NCBI GenBank assembly: GCA_963693085.1
Contig: OY856409.1
Coordinates: 236,026,558 to 236,090,557 of the forward strand
Direction of reading: 5' to 3'
Length of the DNA: 64,000 nt
Source of the DNA: Alisma plantago-aquatica
Taxonomy: Eukaryota; Streptophyta; Magnoliopsida; Alismatales; Alismataceae
Shown: in pieces, positions 1 through 10,265 of the stretch
Position numbering within the stretch: the stretch's first letter is position 1
How the letters are laid out: each line of letters begins with the position of its first letter
Notes under the pieces: generated by a model
Databases searched by the model: none
The model's input: only the letters and a program-made list of their open reading frames with translations
Told to the model about the DNA's origin: nothing
Translations under genes and position numbers: made by a program

Positions 1-176
1 AATAAAATTTACTAATTTTTTTTATCAGTAAGCGTGCTCTACTATATTTCAAAGAAAGAAACCATCATTTACAAGTGGATATCTATAGTATCTATAGTAT
101 GAAGAGAAATGAAACCTATCTATGCATACTTAATCTATGCTATACAACATAAATCGGCATATGCTTTTTTATAAGT

Positions 177-2003
177 CTATTTTGGAGCAATAGATTCCTC
201 ATCAAAAATGGCAGAATTTCGAGCACTCCATGTGTGATAGAGGATCAACATGATCATCTGTCTTTCTTTCATTGAGCTCAAGCTGGTAATGTGGTTCTTG
301 TTTGCTGGACAACAAGCAAACTGCATGTTTGCTCTTTCCCAAACTTTCTTTGTATATTGGCAATCCCAAACGATGTGAGCTTCAGTCTCTACTTCCGCTT
401 TGTACAGACTACATCTAGAAGCAAAGAAGAACCCCCTTGACTGTAGGTAGTCTTCAGTAAGCAGTCTGCCATTAAACATGAGCCACCTGAAAACTTTAAC
501 TCTATTTGGTATCTTTGTTTTCTAGAGCCAGCGGGCCCAGGGCAAAGCCTGGTAATGGTCCCTGCATAACTCCCAAGCACCTCTCAGTGAGAAAGACTCC
601 AGGCCTTCAAAGTAGCATAAGTCTGTATCACCTATGCTTATCGAATTGCATAAGTTTGCAATCCCAGGCAGGCCTCTAGCACAGGGGAAGTTCCAACTGC
701 CGTTACTAATCAGAACATTTAATTTTTGATTTGGCCCCAGGCCATTCTTGAGCTTTAGTCTTTCATTTACAGCAGCTCCTAGAAAGACCCCATTGAGCCA
801 AGGATCCTTCCAAAGATAAACTAAGCAACCAGGACCGATTTGGAATCTGGCTTTATGAATCAACTTGTCCCGATGCTTAAGGATTTCCTTCCACATCCAA
901 CTAGCATTGTACTTCTGTTTATGTGACCATATAGAATCATCAACCAGGTAATGACTATGAATCCAACGAACCCATAGATTTTGTTTGCAATTGGCTATAT
1001 CCCATATCAGCCTAGTAAGACATGCTTTACTCCACTCATCAACTGAGCGGATGCCAAGACCTCCTTCTACTTTTGGTCTGCAGATCTCATCCCAGACAAC
1101 AACGTGAAACTTTTTAGCATCTTCAGTATCTCCCCACAAGAAGCTTCTACAAAGTCTATCAATCTCATCTCTTGTCCCCTTTGGAAGAGGGAAGGTACCA
1201 GTCCAGAACAGATGATACACAGGCAGGGTAGATATGATAAGTTATAGTCTGCCAACTTTTGAAAGGAGCTTTGACTTCTAAGAGTCGAGTTTATTTTTAA
1301 TTTTGTCTATCAGAGGTGAGCACATGCTTTTAGTAAGACGTCTAGTGAACAAAGGAAGCCCCAAATATCTCACCAGAAGACTAGTGCTTTCCACCTTCAT
1401 CACATTGCTTATACTACTAGTAGCAGAATTACTCAGGAAGAGCTGACTTTTGAGGGGATTAAGCTTGAGGCTAGATTGACTGCTAAAAAAATCAAGACAA
1501 TCCAGAATACCAGCAACATCCTGCTCTGTGGCTCTGGCAAAGATCAAGAGATCATCTGCAAAGAGAATATGTGACAGGTAATTTTTGCATGTAGCAACAA
1601 GTTTGAACTTCACAACCTCCACTGTATTGTTGAGTACAGAAGTTAGACCCTCCATCCCTATCACAAATAGGTAGGGGGCAAGAGGATCTCCCTGCCTTAT
1701 CCCTCTTGTAGCGTGGATGAGTTCAGTAGGAGCACCATTCACAAGGACCTGGAAGGAAGTTGTGTGTAGACATTCATTGACCCAATGAAGCCAACATTCG
1801 GAAAACTCCATCACCTACATGATTTTGAGAATATAATTTCTATCAATAATATCATATGCCTTGCTGAGATCTGCTTTCAGGTAGAGTTTTTGTTCTTTCC
1901 ACATTTTAAAATCGTGTATGACTTCATTTTCCAAGAGAATATCATTTGATATCCTTCTACCTTTGACAAATGCACATTGATTGAGGCTGATGATGTCAGA
2001 CAT
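177..2003 (-). pseudogene. LINE-a ORF2, reverse transcriptase to C-terminal zinc finger
   Basis: The pieces at 1815-2003, 1278-1814, 522-1220 and 177-479 lie in one minus-strand frame and together read as an L1-type reverse transcriptase. The first has the NQCAFVKGRRISNDILL block and a DLSKAYD motif with the first catalytic Asp. The second has GIRQGDPLAPYLF and an intact catalytic FADD (HILFADDLLIF). The third is the thumb and connection (FLWGD, GGLGIRS). The last is the zf-RVT region with a CSLY..ETEAHIVWDC pattern. Breaks are in-frame stops, including TAG at 1815-1817 and at 1278-1280, where relatives usually have a sense codon. The ORF before 177 ends without an RNase H domain. The copy cannot encode a full protein. 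Confidence 0.85.
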
Positions 2004-2209
2004 GACATCTCTAATGTGGTTAGCTAGAATTGTTGCAATATAACCTTATAAATCACATTGGAAAGTGAGATAGGTCTCCAATCTCTAGGGCTTTCTAGCT
2101 GCCTTATCTTTGGCATTAAGGAGATAAAAGTCTTATTAACCTCTTTGAGCAGTTTCCCCTTGTGAAAGAAGTCTTTTATGGCTCTACACACATCAGAGCC
2201 TACTATCTC

Positions 2210-2990
2210 CTAGGTCTTCTTGAAGAAGTGGGCATTGAACCCATCAGGTCCAGGTGACTTGTCATCATTAATACTTTTGATGACGTTATAAATTTCATCA
2301 TCAGTGACCAGTCTACACATGGAGGCTTTCTGGACCACATTTATCTTCTTTATATTTTTCCACTCATAACCAACTTGTCCCTGCAAAGGCTCTGAATTGA
2401 ACAAGTTGTTATAGTGGTCATAGAAACATCACTTGATGTTGTCATCACCTTTGTATGTTACACCGCCAACCTGTAAGGTCTTAATTTGATTTCTGCTTGT
2501 TCTTGCCTTCATAGATGCGTAGAAGAATTTTTTATTTGAGTCACCTTATTTAAGCCACTAGACTCTAGATTTTTGGTGAATGATAGACTCTTCAATGTTC
2601 TTTGCCTCAAGGGCTTCCTTCTTCCTCTATTTTTCAATTTCCCAAGGTAACTCATTACTTGGGTCTTGATCAGATTTAGAAACATCCCTGAGGGCCTCCT
2701 TTTCTTTGTTTCTTGCTGAATCAGAGATATCACCAAGACGTTCCCAGTTCTAGGTTTGTAAACTCCTTTTAGTATTCTTAAGTTTTTGACAAAGCCTATA
2801 CATTGGATTACCATTGAATTTAGAACTCCATGCCTTGCGCACAGTGTCTTGGAAACCAGGTAAGAAATCCCACACATTGAAATACCTGGTGGGATACTTC
2901 TGTGGATGTTTTGTTTCATCCAAGTGCAACACAAGAATGTGATGGCCAAGCCGATAAAAAATGGCATTGAGACTCGAAACTCCCTAAGGT
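2210..2990 (-). pseudogene. LINE-a ORF2, endonuclease-RT linker and RT start
   Basis: Two same-frame pieces are visible. At 2750-2932 the peptide with YFNVWDFLPGFQDTVRKAW matches the usual linker start after a LINE endonuclease. At 2210-2404 DDKSPGPDGFNAHFF is the conserved RT N-terminal motif. These pieces are in a different frame from the downstream RT at 177-2003, so at least one indel lies between about 2004 and 2209. The longer open frame over 2509-2967 is out of frame with this homology and is a shadow. The recognisable endonuclease ends around 2950-3050. Confidence 0.75.
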
Positions 2991-3125
2991 CACACAGGAT
3001 TAGATTATCATGGACGATTTCTTGAAAACCAAATGTCGATTCACCGTCAACGGGCTTCCTGCCGCCAACATATCCTTATCAGTCTTGTGGCGGAGGGTTC
3101 CTATAAGGATTGAAATATGATACTT

Positions 3126-3248
3126 GGACCAGATTTGAGACCTTTTTTAAACCTTTGCTTGCTATAGAACAAAATAGAGGAGAGAAGTTCACTCTTCTAT
3201 TTTATTTTATAGCAAGCAAAGGGACAAAAATGATCCCAAATCTGATCC
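3126..3248. repeat. Foldback hairpin, about 60-bp arms
   Basis: The segment is an almost continuous inverted repeat centred near 3187. The left arm starts GGACCAGATTTG and the reverse complement of the right arm starts GGATCAGATTTG. Both contain CCTTTGCTTGCTATA. By eye about 50 of 61 positions pair, and several mismatches would be G:U in RNA. There is virtually no loop. No target duplication is clear. It could be a foldback MITE or the core of a larger one; a transcript would fold into a long hairpin of the kind that feeds small-RNA production. Confidence 0.65.
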
Positions 3249-3428
3249 CATTTCCGGTCCCAATAGTAGATCTCATAAAAATTTACTTGGGATCCTTTTC
3301 TGTCCACTTCTTCCTATACTCAGAACTGAACCCTCAGTTGTACATTTTGTTCTTAGATTTTGTAGTAGTAACGACAACAACACTTGTTCGGGAATAATGA
3401 CATCAGATATCAAAAAGTTGACAATTAA

Positions 3429-3803
3429 GGCTCTGTTTGCTACGATGTTGTGGGGTGTAGTTTGATGAAAAAGAAAGCACGGCAGACCAAATCGTGCTTT
3501 TTGGGCAGCGCTGGTTTCATTTGGTATGCCATAGGACGATTGGACGGTTATGTGATGACGGTTTGGTATGACTAGCCAGACAGTCGTTTGCTCGCGGAAA
3601 AGTAACGTCAGAATCAAACTGCATCCGACCACGCCCATTTCAGGCATGGTACAAACTCTAGGAATTCACCCCTGGAACGGGTCATTTTTGTGAGGTGAAA
3701 AGTAATGCTTTTGTTTTCCCATTTACTAACCAAACAAAAATCATGTCCTAATTCCTGGAGTTTAAAAGTAATGGTTTCATTCTACACCCTACCAAACAGG
3801 GCC
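3429..3803. mobile_element. Tourist-like MITE (PIF/Harbinger type)
   Basis: A 375-bp element begins GGCTCTGTTTGCTA, and its other end reads GGCCCTGTTTGGTAGGG on the opposite strand. Imperfect terminal inverted repeats of this GGNCCTGTTTGG type are usual for Tourist MITEs. It is flanked by TAA at 3426-3428 and TAA at 3804-3806, the 3-bp TWA duplication expected of PIF/Harbinger transposition. It has no transposase, so it is non-autonomous. The minus-strand open frame across it has no recognisable domain. Confidence 0.7.
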
Positions 3804-4020
3804 TAAAGCGAGTTCACACCACAAGAGAGGGATGGCAACTCTTGCGCCGAAACGCCGAAACATGCATCGAATAGTACCTCGCTATCCGACCTACGTAGAA
3901 GCACGATCATGAATTATCTTCGTGAATGGATTGCCACATTTGTCCGAACCTGGACCAGTAGCTCTCATCGACACTTGCAAGTTGTTTTGAAACCAAAACC
4001 GATACACAATTAACACATTA

Positions 4021-5056
4021 CAGTGGCAGAGCCACTCATGGGCAAGGTGAGGCACGGGCCTCACCAGATTTTCGGAAACAAGCTGTTGTAGTGGGATCGT
4101 GCCTCACGGTAAATCCTGAAAAGAATTGGTGTGGCCGTTGACTACGTTCGCGATTAGTACGTATCCACATAACCTCAATCCGTTGTTTAACAAGATTCAC
4201 CCATTGCGATAGACATCGCTACACGGTGATACTTTCGGGGCGGTGTTTGATAAGTAAATGTGGAAGTCTAAAATGGCAGTTAGAAGACTAGTGAAATTAT
4301 CTTTTGGTAAAAAATAACGGATTTGCGGAGACCACAATTCCTCACGAGCGACCATGATGTGGAGGTGATCAAACAGCAAATGCATTCGGTCTTTCTCCCA
4401 CTTTTACGGTTTCTACTATACACGGTAATTGCTTTTATGCTATCAATTGTCCTTTTCTACACCTAATCGTCATTTCTTTTTATTTTTGTTCTGAGGTTCA
4501 TCGAGTGATGAAAACAATATCCTTTTTTTCATTCTTTCAGTATGTTATCTGCTTAATTAGATGATGTCGCCATAATAAATATGTTGATGTTGCTTTGCTC
4601 TTGTTATGTGAATATATGACAAGACAATCATCCATTTTGAGTTCTTAGATTGTATTTGTTATAGCCGTCTACTGTATCTAGTCGTGAAATAACTCTATTT
4701 TCTTTGTCTTTGTTTAAACTGGTTACGTGTTGTTTTAATTGCTTGATTATTTGATTTGTTTACATTTCATGCTTTGGTTCTCTAGTTCCCGTTCATTTAT
4801 TTAGCTTTATAATGCTTGATTAGTTGAGTTATTTAGCTTATTAAATTTCTCATGTGGATACTATTAAAGATGATATGAGACCTCAGCAAGGATCTTCGTG
4901 ATATATTTTGAAACATTTTGAACTAATGTTTGAATCTATGTCTTGATTACTCTAAGAAATTTAGTAACGATTTACTTATATACCAAGGAGTATAGTTTTC
5001 ATAAAAAGATCCATTTATACTTGTGCCTCACCCATTCTAAAGTTCTGGCTTCGACA
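4021..5056. mobile_element. Possible non-autonomous TIR transposon (hAT-like ends)
   Basis: The left end starts CAGTGGCAGAGCC and continues into GGTGAGGCACGGGCCTCACC. Near 5020-5053 a roughly complementary end is present (GTGCCTCACCCATTC, then TTCTGGCTTCG). CAGTGGCGGAGCC-type termini are common on plant hAT-like elements. The right terminus runs into a (CA)n tract, so neither its exact end nor an 8-bp duplication can be confirmed. The interior is AT-rich and non-coding. Confidence 0.35.
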
Positions 5057-5111
5057 CACACACACACACATATATATATATACATATATATATATATACA
5101 TATATATACAT

Positions 5112-5151
<40 letters not shown>
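5053..5151. repeat. Compound microsatellite (CA)n-(TA)n-(CA)n
   Basis: CA repeats flank about 65 bp of TA-rich repeats interrupted by TACA units. A sequence reading ACTAGTGAACGT starts straight after it, similar in style to the MITE ends near 6255. Open frames across this tract are artefacts. Confidence 0.95.
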
Positions 5152-5152
<1 letters not shown>

Positions 5153-5441
5153 AGTGAACGTATACGTGCACATGCACGTGACATATAAAATTTGTTGGAA
5201 ATGTGCGGAGAGAGGACTCGTCCGTGAAAGGTTCCCTACGATAAAAGATATTTGTGTTGGTTGTTTGAAAGGAGAGAATCAAGGAACCATTTTTGTGGGA
5301 TGGAGAGAGAAATAAAAAATTAAAGATAATAAAAGTTAATAGGAGAGTGTGAGAATAAATATTTGTAGGAGCAAAATTCCTTGAAAAAATGAGAGAAGAC
5401 AGTGAATCAAAGAGAGCGTAGCATCAAACTCGCTCTTTTTA

Positions 5442-5466
5442 TAGTAGTAGTAGTAGTAGTAGTAGT

Positions 5467-5562
<96 letters not shown>
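5442..5562. repeat. Microsatellite (TAG)n followed by (AT)n
   Basis: About eight TAG units pass directly into about 95 bp of AT repeat with two AAATA interruptions. The AT tract abuts the small TIR element at 5563 and resumes as (TA)n at 5905-5954 on its other side. Confidence 0.95.
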
Positions 5563-5564
<2 letters not shown>

Positions 5565-5900
5565 GCCCATCTTTATTGCCCGTGCAGGTAGCTACCCGCC
5601 CACCCTTCCGATCACTTTTTTTCAAATATTTTTTTCTAAATTGTAGAGAACTATTTTGTCTAGCTCTCCAAAAAATTTGAGCCAAAAATAATATCATTTG
5701 CCCCTCCAAAATCAAAAAACCCGTCCTTATATATATCTGTTGTATATTTTGTATAGAGTTACTTTTTTGGCTAGCAGAGTTACTTTTTTGACACCATAGT
5801 TACTTTTTTTACAGCAGAGTTACTTTCTTAGCTAGGAGAGTTACTTTTTTGGCTGCAGGGTAGCAAAAATCAATGCTACCCGTGCGGGCAATGAATGAAC

Positions 5901-5904
<4 letters not shown>
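5563..5904. mobile_element. Small TIR element inserted in a (TA)n microsatellite
   Basis: A 342-bp element lies between two (TA)n tracts. Its ends are imperfect inverted repeats of about 30 bp: the left has ATTGCCCGTGCAGGTAGC and the right, read in reverse, has ATTGCCCGCACGGGTAGC. Inside, from about 5756 to 5860, five copies of a roughly 22-bp unit containing GAGTTACTTTTTT are arrayed. The layout resembles the Micron class of rice MITEs, which sit inside TA microsatellites. There is no coding capacity. Confidence 0.6.

Positions 5905-5954
<50 letters not shown>
5905..5954. repeat. (TA)n microsatellite
   Basis: An uninterrupted TA tract of about 50 bp separates the small TIR element from a second, related end that begins at 5955. 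Confidence 0.95.
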
Positions 5955-5956
<2 letters not shown>

Positions 5957-6260
5957 TCTTCAATGCCCGCGCGGGGTAACAAGGCTATAATACCCTTGCA
6001 AAGAGTATCAGTGACATGCTATGTAAATAAATCTAAATCATATATAATTACTAGAGTAGAAGTGGCATCTACAGTAATTATACAAAAAGTAAATCATGTA
6101 TGCATGGATTAGCGGTAGCATCTTTTGTAATTACGCAAAAGTCAATTATGTATGTTATAGAATAATGTTTATGTCATTTTTTATTCAAAATCCCATATGA
6201 GGGGTGTGATGCCATTATTTTTATCTAGACGACAAATTACTATGAGTGCATTGCACTAGT
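5955..6260. mobile_element. Second, partial copy of a related MITE
   Basis: Directly after the TA tract comes CAATGCCCGCGCGGGGTAAC, which resembles the terminal repeat of the preceding element. Around 6246-6259 the sequence GTGCATTGCACTAGTG looks like the opposite end of an ACTAGTGCAATGC-type MITE. Within it a roughly 65-bp segment is repeated (GGCATCTACAGTAATTATAC near 6064 and AGCATCTTTTGTAATTACGC near 6118). No target duplication could be fixed. Confidence 0.4.
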
Positions 6261-6551
6261 GGAAAAAGTAGCTTTAGAAATTGAGGCATCTATGTTATGT
6301 AAATAAAAAAATGAATGCGAACGAGAGTAACCCAGAACATATTTGAATACTTTGTAATGTATTTGAAAATACTGTAATATAAATAAGTAAATTTATATAT
6401 ATTGAAAAAAAGTTATAGTGTAAGAGGAGGATCTAGTTTGATGTGGAGGAGATACCATCTCCGTATATAAACCTCATGTTGTTGCCTTCATCACGGTTTC
6501 CCTGAGAAATAGCAATAACAACTAGACAAGTATTCCTCAGCAAAAGCTTTC

Positions 6552-7709
6552 TTGATGGTCCGCTCCACAGGTGGCTGCGACGGCGGCACGGGTGGTCGAC
6601 GCCCTCCTGCCCAACAAGGAGGACGTCATACCCGACCGGTAGGAGATAAATTTAGGGTAGCATCAACCGAGAAGGAGTGGGCAAATGCATGTAAAACCCC
6701 AGTAGGCGACGTGAACACACGACTTCCATTGACAGACATCATCACTGATGAGGACACCATAATCATACCGCAAGCTAAGGTTGATGAAAATGTCGTGCAG
6801 TGGAGAAACACAGTGTCGGGCTACATCATTGGCTTCAGACCACACATCCCTACTCTGGAAGACCATCTTAAATAGATGTGGAAGCCAGCTAGGCCGATTG
6901 AAGTGATTGGAAGGTCCAATGGATGCTTTGTCATCCATTTTCAGTCCGAGCAGGATTTAAACAATGCAATCGAAGGCGGCCCGTGGATGATAAACGGAAA
7001 ACCAATGCTATTGAAGACTTGGGAGAAGGGCGAGCCCCTACAACAAGAAAAATTGACCTCGGTTCATGTCTAGTTCAAGCTGCACAACTTGCCGCTGGAG
7101 CTCTGGTCGGAAAAGATGCTTGCCAAAATTACTTCGTTCCTGGGCAAACCTCAATGCCAGGATAGGCAAACCAAGGTGAGGATACAGGTAGACTATGCTA
7201 GGGTGAACATCTTGATGAATGCTTCGTCAAGCTTTCCCACTGTTGTAAAACTCCGCACTGACAAAGGACACCCATACGAGGTCTAGGTGGAATACGAGTG
7301 GTTCCCAGAAAGATGCCCCTATTGTGGTACCTTTTCACATGACAAGTCTCTGTGTAAGCTAAAGGCAGATGCCCCAAAGGCGACTTCTTCGTCCAGTACC
7401 ACTGAAACTCCATCAACATCCCCAGGGACGACAGCTGCTCGACAGAATGACCAAATAGGGTCTTCAAATGCGACAGCCATCCCTGAGACTCAACGAAAAT
7501 CTCCTGTCAACAATCCACAGGAGCAAAGTGGAAACGACGATGAAGGCTTTGTTCAGCTAAGACACACTGCTAGTCCACCCTAGAGGAAGACCCACAGTCA
7601 GAATCAGAAAACAAGGGAGAAAAATGACAATAGGTACAAGCCTTTGGAAACAAATGAAGAAGCTGATGCCATGGCAGGAGGCAATATTCCCCCCGTCTCT
7701 AATGGTTGA
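6552..7709 (+). pseudogene. LINE-b ORF1, DUF4283/zinc-knuckle gag-like protein
   Basis: A single frame from ATG 6552 to TGA 7707-7709 reads as the RNA-binding ORF1 protein of plant LINEs. The N-terminus is Gly/Arg-rich. A DUF4283-like core follows (VSGYIIGFRPHIP, FVIHFQSEQDLNNAIEGGPWMI, LPLELWSEKMLAKI). A zinc knuckle of the form C-X2-C-X4-H-X4-C (CPYCGTFSHDKSLC) lies near codon 255, then a Ser/Thr/Pro-rich tail. The frame is interrupted by TAG at 6873-6875, 7071-7073, 7284-7286 and 7581-7583, all where relatives carry sense codons. The reading continues past 7583 in the same frame until TGA at 7707, which overlaps the ORF2 start. It is a decayed copy. Confidence 0.8.
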
Positions 7710-7994
7710 GCTACCAACCATCATGGCATGGAATGTCTGTGGTCTTTCCCAAAGGGAGAAACTCGACATGGTCCAGGTGGAATTTAGAAGAGCAAAATAC
7801 GACATCGCTCTTCTGTCTGAAGTCAAATTCAAGAATAAAAAAGCAAGGAAACTGCTATCTAGAGTTTGGCCGGGTTGTCACTGGACAGCAAATGCAGCTA
7901 GCTGCAATAAGCTCAGACTTCTGATTTTATGGGAAAATCAAAACTACTCCATCAAATTCTGTTTCGCAACATATTTAGAAAAATCAATTGGCAG
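7702..7994 (+). pseudogene. LINE-b ORF2, endonuclease N-terminal fragment
   Basis: From ATG 7702, which overlaps the ORF1 TGA by 8 nt, the frame reads MVELPTIMAWNVCGLSQREK. This is the first strand of an apurinic-endonuclease-like domain, with the conserved Asn of WN-X-X-G. It continues with DIALLSEVKF, where relatives have LLETK and the catalytic Glu. The domain stops where the Mutator-like MITE enters at 8005. The open frame runs a few codons into that MITE, which is chance. The rest of ORF2 is missing. Confidence 0.7.
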
Positions 7995-8004
7995 ATCAAA
8001 TGCT

Positions 8005-8551
8005 AGGGGTGAGCATTCGATTAATTCAACCCGTTATGATTAATTTCATTATGTTCAATAGTTAATTTTTAGTTTGAGATATTAATCATTAACTTATCAA
8101 ATTAGTGTAGATGAATTCAATTATGATTAATTAATTAATGGTTAATTAGGTTGGTTAATTTGATTAACCAAATAACATTCTTTGAATAATATTATATAAA
8201 AATACTCATTAAACTTTGAACCATTGATATATTATAGTAGTATTGCATATAAATATAGCGGCTCTATAGTTCATAAATTTGTTTACTATATAAATATAAA
8301 TGTTTTTTTAAATAAAAATACAACTATATATGTATATATATGTGTAGGATATTTTTTTTGAACAAATTATGGCTATTCTTTTAATTCAATTAATCAAATA
8401 AAAATATTTTTAACTGGAAAATTAACTATTTAATCAATTAACAGAAATAAATAAATCAAATTAACTGAATTAAATAATTGTGCAAATAAAGTTAACCATT
8501 TGATTTTAACCATTCAGTTAATCGGTAATTAATCAAATTCTGCTGACCCTT
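8005..8551. mobile_element. Mutator-like MITE with 10-bp target duplication
   Basis: A 547-bp AT-rich element is flanked by perfect direct repeats ATCAAATGCT at 7995-8004 and 8552-8561. The ends are inverted repeats: AGGGGTGAGCATTCGATTAA on the left and AAGGGTCAGCAGAATTTGAT on the reverse of the right end. The interior is rich in TTAATTAA-like motifs and has no coding. A 9-11-bp duplication is typical of Mutator-like elements; an 8-bp hAT duplication would fit less well. It split the LINE-b endonuclease. Confidence 0.8.
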
Positions 8552-8749
8552 ATCAAATGCTTCCGAAAGTTCATTTTCTCACAACAAACTACTCTTAGGT
8601 TCATACAAGCACAAAAAAGACATCGTGGCTCTTTCATTTGCTTTTTGTGTAGAAGGAATTCTTGGTGGAGTCGACCACACCTTCTGGCATAGCTCTTTTA
8701 AAATGCTTATATGGCAACATTTCCATGGTGAAAACTTCTTTCGTGGGGC

Positions 8750-9540
8750 CTAAATGCACTCTCCATATACACTTTTATCAATCATGAAGGATGCATAGAT
8801 CAATACTTGCGAAACAATTATAGCACCCTTGCTGTTTGTTTTATAGGGCGTATATGCCTTGGACGATACTGGAGACATTTTGATAATGTGAAAATATTGT
8901 GATGCATTCTTCTCATCCATCAACTGCATGTGAGAGAGTGGATTCGTGAAAGAGAGGAACACACATGGTAAAGAGATCCAGTTTTGTTTTGGCATAATCA
9001 CATAGTTAGGATAATCATTGAGAACCAAATATCCAGAAGGATTTGTAATCTGGTATGTTTGAGAACAGAACTTCAAAAGGACTTTGCATCTTTAGAATCG
9101 TGCTAGCCAAACGAATAATAATAAAGTTAGTTGTTAGAAATTCCTCAGGCGCCCAATAATTACTAGATAAGTGTAAATCAAACATCATTAATAGACTTAA
9201 TTCTACAATATGTATGCTCTTTCGTTATGAGGGTTCATTTTTCTCATGTGTAGGACAACATCTAATTTGATGAATAATTCCTTTAAGATAAGACAACATT
9301 TGATTATTTAATAACTCACCACTATTATCTATCTCAACATATTAATAGATGTGCTACAATCTTTCCTGACTTGCTTTGAAAGTTAACAAGATGAGAAAGA
9401 AAGTCGGGTTTTCTCTTCAAAGAGAACATCCGAGAATACCTATTGAATTTATCTACAAAGATGCAATAGAAAATGTAGTGTTGTGTCTGACTTGAGACTA
9501 ATCCATAGATCAAAATGAACAACTGTAAATGGGGACACAC
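8750..9540 (-). pseudogene. copia integrase remnants
   Basis: The minus-strand frame at 9334-9540 contains HYIFYCIFVDKFNRYSRMF followed by KPDFLSHLVNFQ. This aligns with the copia integrase stretch in which an F-[IV]-D-X-[FY]-S-R-Y-X-W motif is followed by a Lys-Ser-Asp..F segment. The preceding DLWGP-type catalytic Asp position reads LIYGL, so the active site is lost. At 8750-9076 the piece with YLVLNDYPNY and LPCVFLSF matches the FGCLCYP...PCVFLGY segment behind the integrase core. Stops and frame changes separate the two. Identification rests on short motifs, so confidence is moderate. Confidence 0.5.
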
Positions 9541-10129
9541 TCCTCTCCTAGGAGGTAAAAATCATTATATTTGACTTTCTATCCTCAAAACTAGTACATA
9601 TGACTTTAGACTCTAATGTACAAACAATAACTTTTATTGCTCCAACTTCTTTGAGATTTTTTGGAACATCGAAGACCAAGCCTGTTATGCCATAGTTTGT
9701 CCTACAATTCTTGTGGACCTACTGGAGATGTAAGTTCCTCGTCTTGAGGTGATAGTATGTATAATCCTTCCATGTAGCTACCTTAATCCAAATGTGGTGT
9801 GTCCTTGTGTCCTTCCTCAGAAAACCATCACGCATGAAAATAATGTAAAGTGGGAATTGAGATGTAAGCTTAGAGATAGAAAAAGTTCCTTTTTAAGTTA
9901 GGAACAAACAAAACATCTATCAGGGAAATTTCTCTATGATAGATTAAAAGAACATCTTCAATATGAGTGATTGGAAGGAAATTATCATTAACTACCATAA
10001 TAAAGTAAAATTCTTTATATGAAACCACGTTTTTAAATATATTATAACTTCAAAGTATGATGCTTCAAAATATGATTATGTGATTCTACATTGACATGCC
10101 ACTGAGTATCTAGGGCCTTTAGTGTGATC

Positions 10130-10265
10130 CACAATCTTAGGTAGTTCTATTCTTTGATTGTTATTGTTGAATGAGTGCCAACAAACAAGAGCATCATGAC
10201 TTCTTTTCTTGCAGATTAGACATTGAAGAAATGTTTGTCCATTAAACTAAATTTGGGATTTGGGA
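10130..10265 (-). pseudogene. copia gag zinc-knuckle fragment
   Basis: Read on the minus strand, the segment encodes CLICKKRSHDALVC, a C-X2-C-X4-H-X4-C nucleocapsid zinc knuckle, followed by WHSFN in the place where copia gag proteins have a Trp/Tyr-Arg-Phe motif. The coding sense is lost a few codons upstream at the CACTA insertion. It lies just before the pre-integrase region, as expected for a copia polyprotein. Confidence 0.5.

Larger units (their letters stand above)
15..3080 (-). mobile_element. LINE-a: L1-type non-LTR retrotransposon, 5'-truncated and decayed
   Basis: A minus-strand LINE. A T-run at about 16-24 reads as the 3' poly(A) tail on the element strand. ORF2 remnants follow from about 177 to 2990 in the order expected on the minus strand: end of the endonuclease, linker, reverse transcriptase, thumb and zinc finger. 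The endonuclease is nearly absent; only its last residues before the linker are visible near 2950-3050, so the copy appears 5'-truncated or deleted there. No RNase H domain follows the zinc finger, unlike LINE-d and LINE-f. Bounds are approximate because no target duplication was found. Confidence 0.8.
6420..8004 (+). mobile_element. LINE-b: plus-strand L1-type LINE, 5' part only
   Basis: A leader (about 6420-6551), a complete but stop-ridden ORF1 (6552-7709) and the first third of an ORF2 endonuclease (from 7702) are recognisable. The reading is broken at 8005 by a Mutator-like MITE. No clear LINE coding resumes beyond 8562; minus-strand copia sequence is found from about 8750. The start and end are approximate. 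Confidence 0.75.

Noticed and set aside
2509..2967. 152-codon minus-strand open frame
   Set aside because: The LINE linker homology lies in another frame over the same bases, so this is a shadow frame.
5407..5715. Open frame of about 100 codons and others across TA and CA repeats
   Set aside because: Translation of microsatellites gives Tyr-Ile repeats; no gene.
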